Positions 16,145 to 23,834 of a stretch of 64,000 bases of DNA are shown piece by piece. Location: NCBI RefSeq assembly GCF_004345665.1, contig NZ_SLWR01000010.1, forward strand, positions 338,804 through 402,803. Direction: 5' to 3'. The translations under genes and the position numbers were made by a program. The notes under the pieces were generated by a model. That model searched no databases. It had not been told where the DNA came from and saw only the letters and a program-made list of their open reading frames with translations. The number at the start of each line of letters is the position of its first letter. The stretch's first letter is position 1. The DNA comes from Kribbella antiqua. GTDB lineage: Bacteria > Actinomycetota > Actinomycetes > Propionibacteriales > Kribbellaceae.

Positions 16145-18948
16145 TCGACCATCGACGCGTACGAGATGACGCCGCGGCGGATCTGGTCGACGACGGACCG
16201 CGCCGTACGACGCAGCGGGGTGTCGCCGGCCGCGTCGGCGACCTGTTCGGTGAGGTCGATGAGCTGCTTGACCCAACGGACGAAGTCGCCCGCAGCCAGG
16301 TCCGACTCATAGAGCACCTCGGCCAGCGACGCACCGGAGGCCCAGCGGAAGGCCGGCCAGCAGAACCCGAGATCCATCGAGCGGAGGAAGTCGACCCGCA
16401 TGTCGCGTTCCAGCGCGGACAGATCGCGCCAGATCGAACCCATCCGCTCCAGAGCCTGACGTACGTCGCCACGCGGCAGCCGCGGTGACGTCGGCTCGTC
16501 CTTCGACCGCGCCTCGTACACCAGTGCGGCCAGGCACGCGGCCAGCTCCGGCACCGTGAGGTCGTCGAACACGCCCTGCCGCAGGCATTCCGCGGCAACC
16601 AGGTCGAGCTCGGTGTAGATCCGCGCGAGGCGGTCGCCCGCCTCGGTGGTCTTGTCGCCGTCCAGGTAGTGCAGCGCGTCCAGCACCTGGCAGACCCGGT
16701 CGAACTGGCGGGCGATCGTGTTCGTCCGCTGCTCGATCTTGCGCTGCACGTCGCGGTTCTCCCGGTCCAGCCGGAAGTACCGCTCGGCCCAACGGGCGTG
16801 GTCCTCGCGATCCGAGCAGCCGTGGCATGGGTGCGCCCGCAGTTGCGCGCGCATCTCCTGCAGTTCCGGGTCGTCCGCATGGGCGACGACATCGCGGTGG
16901 CGTGACGGCGGCCCGTCGTCGCCGAGCATGTCGGTGCGATTGCGCAGTACCTGAGCCAGCTCGCGCCGCTGCTGCGGGTTGCGCGGGTTGAACTTCTTCG
17001 GCACGCGCAGGCTGCTGATCGCCTCGACCGGCGTCGGGAAGTCGATCATCGACAGCTTCCGGACCTGGCGATCCAGCGTCAACACGGTCGGCCGCGGGCC
17101 TTCGCGCTCGGACCGCATCCCCGGGTCGAGCACCAGCGCCCAGCCCGCGCTTCGGCCGGCCGGGATCCGGATGATGTCACCGATCCGCAGCTTCTCCAGC
17201 GACTCCTGCGCCTCGACCCGGCGGTCCAGCTTGCGCCGCTTCGAGCCAGAGGATTCGCGCTCCCCGATCCGCCGGCGCAGATCGGCGTACTCGAGGAAGT
17301 CGCCGAGGTGGCACTCGATCGACTCCTTGTAGCCCTCGAGCGCCTCGGTGTTGCGCTGCACCTGCCGCGCCAGCCCGACGACCGCCTGGTCGGACTGGAA
17401 CTGTGCGAACGACAACTCCAGCATGTCCCGGGAGCGCGAACGCCCGACCTGACGGACCAGGTTCACAGCCATGTTGTACGACGGGGAGAACGACGAGCGG
17501 AGCGGATACGTACGGGTGCTTGCCAGACCGGCCACGGCACGCGGGTCGAACCCGGGCTGCCAGAGCACGACCGCGTGGCCCTCGACGTCGATGCCGCGGC
17601 GCCCAGCCCGGCCGGTGAGCTGCGTGTACTCCCCCGGGGTGATGTCGACGTGCGCCTCGCCGTTCCACTTGCTGAGCTTTTCGAGCACGACCGTACGGGC
17701 CGGCATGTTGATGCCCAGGGCAAGTGTTTCGGTGGCGAACACGACCTTGATCAGGCCGCGCGCGAACAGCTCCTCGACGACCTCCTTGAAGGCCGCCAGC
17801 ATGCCCGCGTGGTGCGCCGCGATGCCGCGGCTGAGCGCCTCGGCGAAGTCGTGGTACCCGAGCACGCCGAGGTCTTCGTCCGGCAGGTCGGCGGTGCGTT
17901 CCGCGAGTACCCGCTTGATCTCGTCGCGCTCGCTCGGCTTGGTCAGCCGCAGGCCGGACCGCAGGCACTGCACCATCGCGTCCTCGCAGCCCTTGCGCGA
18001 GAAGATGAAGTAGATCGCCGGCAGCAGCGCGCCGGCGTCCAGCTCCTCCACCACATCCGAGCGGTGCGGCGTGAAGTGGGTGCGTGACGGCCGGGTCTTC
18101 GGCAGGTCGCGGCGACGGCGTGGTTTGCGCGAGTCGTCCCGGAAGATGCGGTTGTCGTCGCGGGCGATCCGGACCAGCTGCGGATTGACCAGATCCTTGA
18201 TGTCCGCCGTGCCCGCCTTCGCGGGGTTGCCGGACTTGTTCTTCACCGGGGCGCCGACGCGTGCAGTCGGCGCCTCTCCGGCGAACAGGTCGTGCAGCCG
18301 TTTGCCGACCATTACGTGCTGGAACAGCGGCACTGGCCGCTTCTCCTCCAGGACGACGACGGTGTTGCCGCGGACCGTCTCCAGCCAGTCGCCGAACTCC
18401 TCCGCGTTGCTCACGGTCGCGGACAACGAGACCACGCTCACCGAGTCCGGGAGGTGGATGAGCACCTCTTCCCAGACCGCGCCACGGGCCCGGTCGGCCA
18501 GGTAGTGCACCTCGTCCATCACGACGTACGACAGACCGAGGAGCGTGTTCGAACCGGCGTACAGCATGTTCCGGAGCACCTCGGTCGTCATCACGACGAT
18601 CGGGGCCTCGGAGTTGATCGAGTTGTCGCCGGTCAGCAGGCCGACGCTGTCAGCGCCGTACCGGCTGACCAGGTCGCTGTACTTCTGGTTGCTGAGCGCC
18701 TTGATCGGAGTCGTGTAGAAGCACTTCTGACCGCGCTGGAGAGCCAGGTGTACGGCGAACTCGCCGACCAGCGTCTTGCCGGAGCCGGTGGGGGCGGCCA
18801 CCAGCACCTGGTGGCCGTCCTCGAGCGCGGCACAGGCCCGCAGCTGGAACTCGTCCAGATCGAATTCGTAGAGCCCCCGGAACTCCTTGACCGCAGGATG
18901 CTCCTGGTCCGAGCGGAACGAGGCGTACTTCTCGGACGGAGTGCTCAT
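16141..18948 (-). CDS. helY: Ski2/Mtr4-like DEAD/DEAH-box helicase HelY
   Basis: A 935-residue superfamily-2 helicase. Motif I APTGSGKT, motif II DEVH (VVMDEVHYLADRA), motif III SATVSN and motif VI QLTGRAGRRGID are all present; the C-terminal 400 residues match the Ski2/Mtr4 (DSHCT) region. The size fits mycobacterial HelY (about 900). The family acts on RNA; a role in RNA processing or decay is likely but unproven in actinobacteria. ATG 18948 starts the conserved part. An esterase gene ends ten bases upstream on the same strand, so the two may be co-transcribed. In mycobacteria helY follows pafBC-tatA-tatC; here other genes separate them. Confidence 0.92.
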   Translation of the reverse strand: MSTPSEKYASFRSDQEHPAVKEFRGLYEFDLDEFQLRACAALEDGHQVLVAAPTGSGKTLVGEFAVHLALQRGQKCFYTTPIKALSNQKYSDLVSRYGADSVGLLTGDNSINSEAPIVVMTTEVLRNMLYAGSNTLLGLSYVVMDEVHYLADRARGAVWEEVLIHLPDSVSVVSLSATVSNAEEFGDWLETVRGNTVVVLEEKRPVPLFQHVMVGKRLHDLFAGEAPTARVGAPVKNKSGNPAKAGTADIKDLVNPQLVRIARDDNRIFRDDSRKPRRRRDLPKTRPSRTHFTPHRSDVVEELDAGALLPAIYFIFSRKGCEDAMVQCLRSGLRLTKPSERDEIKRVLAERTADLPDEDLGVLGYHDFAEALSRGIAAHHAGMLAAFKEVVEELFARGLIKVVFATETLALGINMPARTVVLEKLSKWNGEAHVDITPGEYTQLTGRAGRRGIDVEGHAVVLWQPGFDPRAVAGLASTRTYPLRSSFSPSYNMAVNLVRQVGRSRSRDMLELSFAQFQSDQAVVGLARQVQRNTEALEGYKESIECHLGDFLEYADLRRRIGERESSGSKRRKLDRRVEAQESLEKLRIGDIIRIPAGRSAGWALVLDPGMRSEREGPRPTVLTLDRQVRKLSMIDFPTPVEAISSLRVPKKFNPRNPQQRRELAQVLRNRTDMLGDDGPPSRHRDVVAHADDPELQEMRAQLRAHPCHGCSDREDHARWAERYFRLDRENRDVQRKIEQRTNTIARQFDRVCQVLDALHYLDGDKTTEAGDRLARIYTELDLVAAECLRQGVFDDLTVPELAACLAALVYEARSKDEPTSPRLPRGDVRQALERMGSIWRDLSALERDMRVDFLRSMDLGFCWPAFRWASGASLAEVLYESDLAAGDFVRWVKQLIDLTEQVADAAGDTPLRRTARSVVDQIRRGVISYASMVD

Positions 18949-18958
18949 GCTGGACAGG

Positions 18959-19849
18959 CTATGCGACGCCGCCCCCAAAGCCACGCTGGGTCAGCCAGTC
19001 GGCGGCCCGGGTGAGCGCCGTGTCGGCTTCGTCCATCAGGCCGACCATCAGCTGGTAGACGTGCGGAGCGCCGGCTACGACGTCCAGGCTGACATCGACC
19101 TCGTGTTCCGCGGCGCGGACCGCGAGCTGGAGCGCGTCGTCGAGCAGGACCTCGGCCGAGCCGACCTGGATCAGCAGCGGCGGCAGACCGGTGAGGTCCG
19201 CCAGCAGCGGGCTGGCCAGCTCGTCCTTCGGGTCATGACCAGCGAGGTACTTCTCGGCGTACTCCTCCATGTGGGCACGACTGAACAGCGGGTCGTAATC
19301 CCCGCGGGTGTCGAGGCTCGCGCCAGACAGCGTCAGATCGGCCCAGGGCGAGAACACGACTGCAGCCGCGGGCAACGGCAGGCCGTCCCGCCGCGCGGCC
19401 AGCATGGTGGCCAGCGCGAGCCCACCACCGGCGGAGTCGCCCGCGATCACGATCGGGCGACCGCTCCCGAGCAGCTCCTTGTACGCCGCCAAGGCGTCGT
19501 CGACCGCAGCCGGGAACGGGTTCTCCGGCGCGAGCCGGTAGTCCAGCGACACCGCCGGCAGTCCGGTACGACGTGCGAGCGGCGCCGCGAGGTTGGCCCC
19601 GGTACGGGCCGAGCCGATCACATATCCGCCGCCGTGCAGGTAGAAGATCACCCCGTCGCCGTCGGCGCCCTCGACCTGGACATCCAGGGCCGGAACGCCC
19701 CCCAGCGTGCTGGGCGTCAGCGTGACGTCGTCGCCCAGTGGACGGTCCGCGAACAGCTCGTCGAAGCCTGCGCGCTGCTCCGCCGCCGTCTGGCCGAGGT
19801 CGCCCTTGGTGATCATCGCTCGCGCCGTTGCGCGTTGTTCCTGAGTCAT
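18959..19849 (-). CDS. Alpha/beta hydrolase, hormone-sensitive-lipase family
   Basis: A 296-residue esterase of the HSL (family IV) group: the oxyanion motif HGGGY lies in VIFYLHGGGYVIGSA, the nucleophile Ser in IAGDSAGGGLAL, the acid in the C-terminal third and the His in VAGAPHVYQLM. ATG 19849 has GGAGG six bases upstream. Divergent from a MarR gene with paired inverted repeats between, hence probably controlled by it; downstream helY follows after ten bases. Family members hydrolyse short-chain esters; the natural substrate is unknown. Confidence 0.88.
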   Translation of the reverse strand: MTQEQRATARAMITKGDLGQTAAEQRAGFDELFADRPLGDDVTLTPSTLGGVPALDVQVEGADGDGVIFYLHGGGYVIGSARTGANLAAPLARRTGLPAVSLDYRLAPENPFPAAVDDALAAYKELLGSGRPIVIAGDSAGGGLALATMLAARRDGLPLPAAAVVFSPWADLTLSGASLDTRGDYDPLFSRAHMEEYAEKYLAGHDPKDELASPLLADLTGLPPLLIQVGSAEVLLDDALQLAVRAAEHEVDVSLDVVAGAPHVYQLMVGLMDEADTALTRAADWLTQRGFGGGVA

Positions 19850-19873
19850 CGTCGTCCTCCAGCTCACTGATGA

Positions 19874-19921
19874 TAGATTCCAAGGAATGTACTTCCTGAT
19901 AACTACATTCTTAGGAATCTA
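19874..19921. promoter_or_regulatory. Paired 18-bp inverted repeats, probable MarR operator
   Basis: TAGATTCCAAGGAATGTA at 19874-19891 and TACATTCTTAGGAATCTA at 19904-19921 are inverted copies of each other (16 of 18 positions), and each is itself a partial palindrome with core ATTC....GAAT. They are 30 bp apart centre to centre, in the gap between the divergent esterase and MarR genes. Confidence 0.65.
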
Positions 19922-19936
19922 ATTCCAGGGAAGCTT

Positions 19937-20392
19937 GTGACCGATCTCACATCCATGTTCACCGACCTGGTCCGGCTCGAAACGCGGCTCTACAACGTGA
20001 TCGACGCCCGGCTGAAGGCTGAGCACAACCTGCCGCTGGGCCAGTTCGAGTTCCTGCGGTTCCTCGACCAGCACGGAGTGGCCCGGGTCTACGACATGGC
20101 CCACTGGGCGGCCATCACGGTCGGCGCCACCAGCAAGGCGGTCGACCGCCTCGAGGCGTCCGGCCGATGCCGTCGTACGGCGAACCCGGACGACCGGCGC
20201 TCGTCGCTGGTCACCATGACGCCGGAAGGCAAGCGCATCCTGGCCGAAGCGGCCCCAACGGTCGAGGCCGAGCTCCAGAACTGGGTCGGCTCGGTACTCC
20301 CGGCCGCGACGCTGGAGCAACTCGGCGCCATGCTCTCGATGCTCCGCCAGCGCGTCGAGGTCGATCCCTGCACGGACCGGGCCGAGGCGTGA
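19937..20392 (+). CDS. MarR-family transcriptional regulator
   Basis: A 151-residue MarR protein with the winged-helix block WAAITVGATSKAVDRLEASG and the wing RRTANPDDRRSSLVTMT. GTG 19937 is the start; GGGAAG lies a few bases upstream. Divergent from the esterase gene, with a paired operator between, so it probably represses the esterase and itself. It is the third MarR regulator in the window; they are not close copies of one another. Confidence 0.88.
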   Translation: MTDLTSMFTDLVRLETRLYNVIDARLKAEHNLPLGQFEFLRFLDQHGVARVYDMAHWAAITVGATSKAVDRLEASGRCRRTANPDDRRSSLVTMTPEGKRILAEAAPTVEAELQNWVGSVLPAATLEQLGAMLSMLRQRVEVDPCTDRAEA

Positions 20393-20400
20393 CCGGACGC

Positions 20401-20477
20401 CCAGGCCATCACATTCGCCCCCGTCGGCCCGCGACCACGCTCAGGAGGCGCGAGCGGTGGAGATTGTGATGGCCTGG
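20401..20477. repeat. 77-bp cruciform-type inverted repeat between convergent genes
   Basis: Perfect 13-bp arms CCAGGCCATCACA (20401-20413) and TGTGATGGCCTGG (20465-20477), extended outward with a few mismatches, flank a 51-bp centre that can itself pair (CCACGCTC with GAGCGGTGG). It fills the space between the MarR and chitosanase stop codons and may be a bidirectional terminator; there is no T-run. Confidence 0.55.
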
Positions 20478-20488
20478 CGGTCCGTGTC

Positions 20489-21301
20489 CTAGTCGAGGTG
20501 GTAGCTGTCGCCGTACACCTTCCAGTCCAGCGGTGTGTTGAGGTTGAGGTTGCCGTTGCGGAGGAAGACGCGCTGGGCTGTGTCGACGCGGCTGGTGTCG
20601 CTGTGGGCTTCCTCCTGCTTCATCGCCCAGACGCGGGCGTCGAGGAACGCGTTGAGATACGTGACCTGGTTACCGCCCTGCGCCGGCGGCTTGGCCGTCC
20701 TGAGGGCGCGGCTGCGGATGCCACCGAAGCTGGTCGCGTCGGTGCCGGGACCGTGCATGACGATGGCGTCGTAGTAGATGAACTGACCGAGGGTGCCGAT
20801 GCCGTCGGACTTGCCCTGAGCCACGGCGGGGTTGAAGTAGACCCGATCGCGTTCGTCGTTCTGGGCGGTCTTGAAGACGCTGTCCGCCGCGGCGGTCCTC
20901 CAGTCCCTCGGGTAGTTCGGATCCAAGCCCGCGTGCGAGTCGGTGCCGTTGACCCGGCGGAGGGCCGGTAGGTATTTCGCGAGCACGTTGCCGGGCTTGC
21001 GGTCGGCGTACAGCTCGACGAGTTCGAGCATGTCGCCGGTGCCGGAGCAGAAGCCGATAATGCCGGCGGTGTAGCCGCGCCCGTCGTCGATGTCCTCGAT
21101 GTACTTGTACTGCGCCTTCCAGTCCAGCGACGAGTTCTCCGCACTGGAGACCAGCTTCATCGCGATCTCCTTCTTCACGGGATCGTCGAGGCCGGTCGCC
21201 AGCATGCGTGGCTCGTACGGCGTGGCTCCGGCGGTGGCGGGGGCAGTTGCGAGGGCCAGTCCGAGAAGCAGGGTGGTTCTACGGGTGGGACGGTTGGTCA
21301 C
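20489..21301 (-). CDS. csn: GH46 chitosanase, Tat-exported
   Basis: A 270-residue secreted endo-chitosanase hydrolysing beta-1,4 linkages of chitosan. It is very similar to the Kitasatospora/Streptomyces N174 enzyme: SSAENSSLDWKAQYKY carries the acid catalyst (Glu55, equivalent to Glu22 of N174) and YIEDIDDGRGYTAG the second carboxylate (Asp73, equivalent to Asp40). The signal peptide has a twin-arginine motif (TRRTTLLLGLALA), as in N174, so export is by Tat; tatA and tatC lie about 1 kb away. GTG 21301 has GGAGGAG upstream. A palindrome at 21338-21352 resembles the box described ahead of actinobacterial chitosanase genes. Confidence 0.95.
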   Translation of the reverse strand: MTNRPTRRTTLLLGLALATAPATAGATPYEPRMLATGLDDPVKKEIAMKLVSSAENSSLDWKAQYKYIEDIDDGRGYTAGIIGFCSGTGDMLELVELYADRKPGNVLAKYLPALRRVNGTDSHAGLDPNYPRDWRTAAADSVFKTAQNDERDRVYFNPAVAQGKSDGIGTLGQFIYYDAIVMHGPGTDATSFGGIRSRALRTAKPPAQGGNQVTYLNAFLDARVWAMKQEEAHSDTSRVDTAQRVFLRNGNLNLNTPLDWKVYGDSYHLD

Positions 21302-21337
21302 GATCTCCTCCGAGGGGCGTCGAGGGGGATGAACTGT

Positions 21338-21352
21338 TAGGAAGCTTTCCTA
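21338..21352. promoter_or_regulatory. Palindrome resembling the chitosanase (csn) box
   Basis: TAGGAAGCTTTCCTA, a near-perfect palindrome 37 bp before the chitosanase start. Actinobacterial GH46 genes are known to carry a TAGGAAA-type palindrome bound by the ROK-family repressor CsnR; the match here is by pattern from memory. No ROK gene is in this window. Confidence 0.6.
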
Positions 21353-21400
21353 TCAGCTGTGACGCGTGACGAACAGACTTCGGTGTGTGAAGGTTCCGTC

Positions 21401-22273
21401 TCAGGCGAAAACGGTCAGGGCGCCCGGCGCGATGGTGATGTCGACCGGGAGCGGTCCGAGCGGCTCGCCGTCGGCGTACGCGGTGATGCCGGGCGAGTCG
21501 ATCCGGACCGATTTGCCGCGCAGCATCCGCAGCCTGGGGTCAGTGACGTGGGTGCCCTTGGCCAGCTTCGGGAACATCTGCAGCAGGGTCAGCCGCGAGA
21601 TCGGCGGGATGATGGTGATGTCGAGCAGGCCGTCGTCGATCTCGGCGCCGGCGCAGATCTGCAGCCCGCCGCCGTACGTCGGTCCGGTGCCGACCGCCAC
21701 CAGCATCGCCTTGGTCTCGATCACCTCGCCGTCGACGGTGACGACGTACTCGAGTGGCTTGAACGTGCGTAGTTCGGCGAGGGTGGCGACGGTGTAGCGG
21801 GCGTTGCCCTTCGGCCAGCGCATCGCGTTCGCGCGCTTGTTCACCAGGGAGTCGAAGCCGCCGGCCACGATGGTGGTGATGTACTCGTCCTTCGCCACCG
21901 CGAGGTCGACCGAACGGGTGTTGCCGGCGACGATCAGGTCCGCCGCCTTGACCGGATCCTTCAGTGGTACGCCGATGCCGCGGGCAAAGTCGTTGCCGGT
22001 GCCGGCCGGGATGACGCCGAACGGCATCCCCGATTTCGCCAGCACCTGGGCGCCGAGGTGAATCGTGCCGTCGCCGCCGATCAGCGTCACCGCATCAGCG
22101 CCGGAGGCGATCACGGCCGCGGAGATCCGCCCGACGTCCTCGGCGCAAGTCGTCGTGTACTCGTCGGCCGTGATCCCGGCTTCCTCGAACCTCCGTCGTA
22201 CGACGGGAGCCACCCGGGCACCGAGGCCCCGGCCGCTGGTGGGATTCACCACCAGCGCGATTTTCCGGGTCAT
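21401..22273 (-). CDS. Diacylglycerol kinase-family lipid kinase
   Basis: A 290-residue kinase of the DagK/YegS-like group. ATP-binding motifs are IALVVNPTSGRG at the N-terminus, LIGGDGTIHLG and GVIPAGTGNDFARGIG; the C-terminal half is the beta-rich domain typical of the family. It probably phosphorylates diacylglycerol or a related lipid at the membrane. Its ATG at 22271-22273 shares one base with the tatC stop (TGATG), so it is translationally coupled to tatC. Confidence 0.9.
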   Translation of the reverse strand: MTRKIALVVNPTSGRGLGARVAPVVRRRFEEAGITADEYTTTCAEDVGRISAAVIASGADAVTLIGGDGTIHLGAQVLAKSGMPFGVIPAGTGNDFARGIGVPLKDPVKAADLIVAGNTRSVDLAVAKDEYITTIVAGGFDSLVNKRANAMRWPKGNARYTVATLAELRTFKPLEYVVTVDGEVIETKAMLVAVGTGPTYGGGLQICAGAEIDDGLLDITIIPPISRLTLLQMFPKLAKGTHVTDPRLRMLRGKSVRIDSPGITAYADGEPLGPLPVDITIAPGALTVFA

Positions 22274-23091
22274 CAGTCGGCCAGGAGTTCTTCGGCCTTG
22301 CGGGCGCGGCGTTTGTCGTTGATTCGCGAGATCACTTCGGCGACGAAGAACAGCACGCACATCGGGATCGCCAGCAGGCACATCGTGAACGGGTCACCCG
22401 ACGGGGTCGCGACCGCGGCGAAGACGAAGATCACCAGGATGATGTACGGCCGGAACTTGGCCAGCGCGGCGGCCGGCACGATACCGAGCATGTTCAGCAG
22501 TACGACGACCAGCGGGATCAGGAACGCGATGCCGAACACCAGCATCGTCCGGATCACGAAGTCGAGGTACTTGCCCAGTTCGACCAGGTTCTGCACGGTT
22601 TCGGGGGTGAAGCCGAGCAGGATCTGGATGCCCTTCGGCAGAGTCCAGTAGGCGACCGCGACGCCGCCGGCGAACAGCGGGGTGGCGATGCCAGAGAAGA
22701 TGTAAGCCCACTTGCGCTCGTTGCGATGCAGGCCGGGCGCGATGAAGGCCCAGAGCTGGTACAGCCAGATCGGACCCGCCAGGACCAGGCCGAGCATCGC
22801 CGACACCTTGATCCGGAACGTCAGTGGATCACCGACGCCCTGGAAGGTGAGCTGGGGCTTCAGCCCGCGATTCTCCGCGAACGGCCGGACCGCCTGGTCG
22901 AACGGCTCCTTCAGGAAGTCGAGCGCCTTGTAGTAGACGAACCACGCGGCGATCGTGCAGACCACGATCGCGAGCACACTGATGAGCAAGCGGTTGCGAA
23001 GCTCGACGATGTGCTCGCGCAGGGTCATCCGACCCTCGTCGTCCTTCGGGCGGCGTTCCGGTTTTTCCTTACGCCGCCCGATCCTCACCAT
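22273..23091 (-). CDS. tatC: Sec-independent protein translocase TatC
   Basis: A 272-residue polytopic protein with six predicted helices and the conserved cytoplasmic N-terminal motif MTLREHIVELRNRLL, the site that contacts twin-arginine signals; the N-terminus is strongly basic and there is a charged tail. TatC with TatA exports folded proteins. At least two Tat-type substrates, the chitosanase and the serine hydrolase, are encoded in this window. ATG 23091 is the likely start. It follows tatA by 21 bp on the same strand and overlaps the lipid kinase. Confidence 0.95.
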   Translation of the reverse strand: MVRIGRRKEKPERRPKDDEGRMTLREHIVELRNRLLISVLAIVVCTIAAWFVYYKALDFLKEPFDQAVRPFAENRGLKPQLTFQGVGDPLTFRIKVSAMLGLVLAGPIWLYQLWAFIAPGLHRNERKWAYIFSGIATPLFAGGVAVAYWTLPKGIQILLGFTPETVQNLVELGKYLDFVIRTMLVFGIAFLIPLVVVLLNMLGIVPAAALAKFRPYIILVIFVFAAVATPSGDPFTMCLLAIPMCVLFFVAEVISRINDKRRARKAEELLAD

Positions 23092-23112
23092 GGTCAAGGC
23101 TGGGCGCTCGGC

Positions 23113-23412
23113 TCAGTTGGCCGTGTGGGTCGGCGGCAGGCCGTCGCCCGGCGCCTGGCCGTTCACCTGGTTCGGCTGCTGGGCGGCCTGGGGCTGCGCC
23201 TGCTGCTGGGCCGGAGCCTGGGCCTGCTGGGTGGTGCCTTCGGTCAGCTCCTGGTCCTTCTTCTTCGGGCCGACCTCTTCCTCCCAGATCTTCTTCGACT
23301 TGCCGAGCTGCTTGACCAGGGCCGGCAACTTGGCCGAACCGAACAGCAGCACGACGATCGCGAGGATGACGAGCCACTCTGCGCCCTGGGGCATACCGAG
23401 GAGCGGTGCCAT
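23113..23412 (-). CDS. tatA: Sec-independent protein translocase TatA
   Basis: A 99-residue TatA: short N-terminus, one membrane helix (ILAIVVLLFGSAKLP with the conserved FG and proline hinge), an amphipathic helix (LVKQLGKSKKIWEEEV) and an unusually Gln/Ala/Pro-rich tail (about residues 60-99). GGGAGATCGAC lies just before the ATG. It is the first of tatA-tatC-dagK. A short membrane-protein gene precedes it by 61 bp. Confidence 0.93.
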   Translation of the reverse strand: MAPLLGMPQGAEWLVILAIVVLLFGSAKLPALVKQLGKSKKIWEEEVGPKKKDQELTEGTTQQAQAPAQQQAQPQAAQQPNQVNGQAPGDGLPPTHTAN

Positions 23413-23473
23413 GTCGATCTCCCTTTCACAAACTTCTTGATCTGTGGCTCAAGCGTGGGACGTGGGCCGAATA

Positions 23474-23665
23474 CTACGCCGGGGCGCGCTGATCCTCGCG
23501 GGTCTGTCCAGACCCGGACGTGGACATCGCTGCGTCCAGCTTGGACTGGGCGGCGACCAACTCCCGTGTCAGCGCCTTGCCCTGGCCCCACAGCTTCTTC
23601 GCGAGCAGGGCGAGGACGAGCAGCCACACCGCCACCACCGCGAGGAAGAGCAAGAACCAGTACAT
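23474..23665 (-). CDS. Small single-pass membrane protein upstream of tatA
   Basis: A 63-residue protein starting MYWFLLFLAVVAVWLLVLAL: one membrane helix at the extreme N-terminus, then a charged amphipathic helix (KKLWGQGKALTRELVAAQSK) and a short Ser/Gly/Thr tail. The architecture resembles TatA/TatB-type components or small membrane anchors, but it lacks the TatA FG-proline hinge, so I do not call it one. The start at ATG 23665 is chosen over upstream codons because the helix begins there; no clear ribosome binding site is seen. The position just before tatA on the same strand suggests co-expression. Confidence 0.6.
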   Translation of the reverse strand: MYWFLLFLAVVAVWLLVLALLAKKLWGQGKALTRELVAAQSKLDAAMSTSGSGQTREDQRAPA

Positions 23666-23834
23666 AACGAGGAGCCTAGCCGGTTCCCCGCAATCGCCCA
23701 CGTCCAGCGGGGCGTCTCAGCGGACAACGGTGTCGGAACGTGATGGTAAAACCGGATGTCTCCAGTGGAACCGGCCCGACCCTGGCGGCGGGCAGAATCG
23801 GCTGGGCTCAAGCGTGGTGAGACTGGGGGATGGC

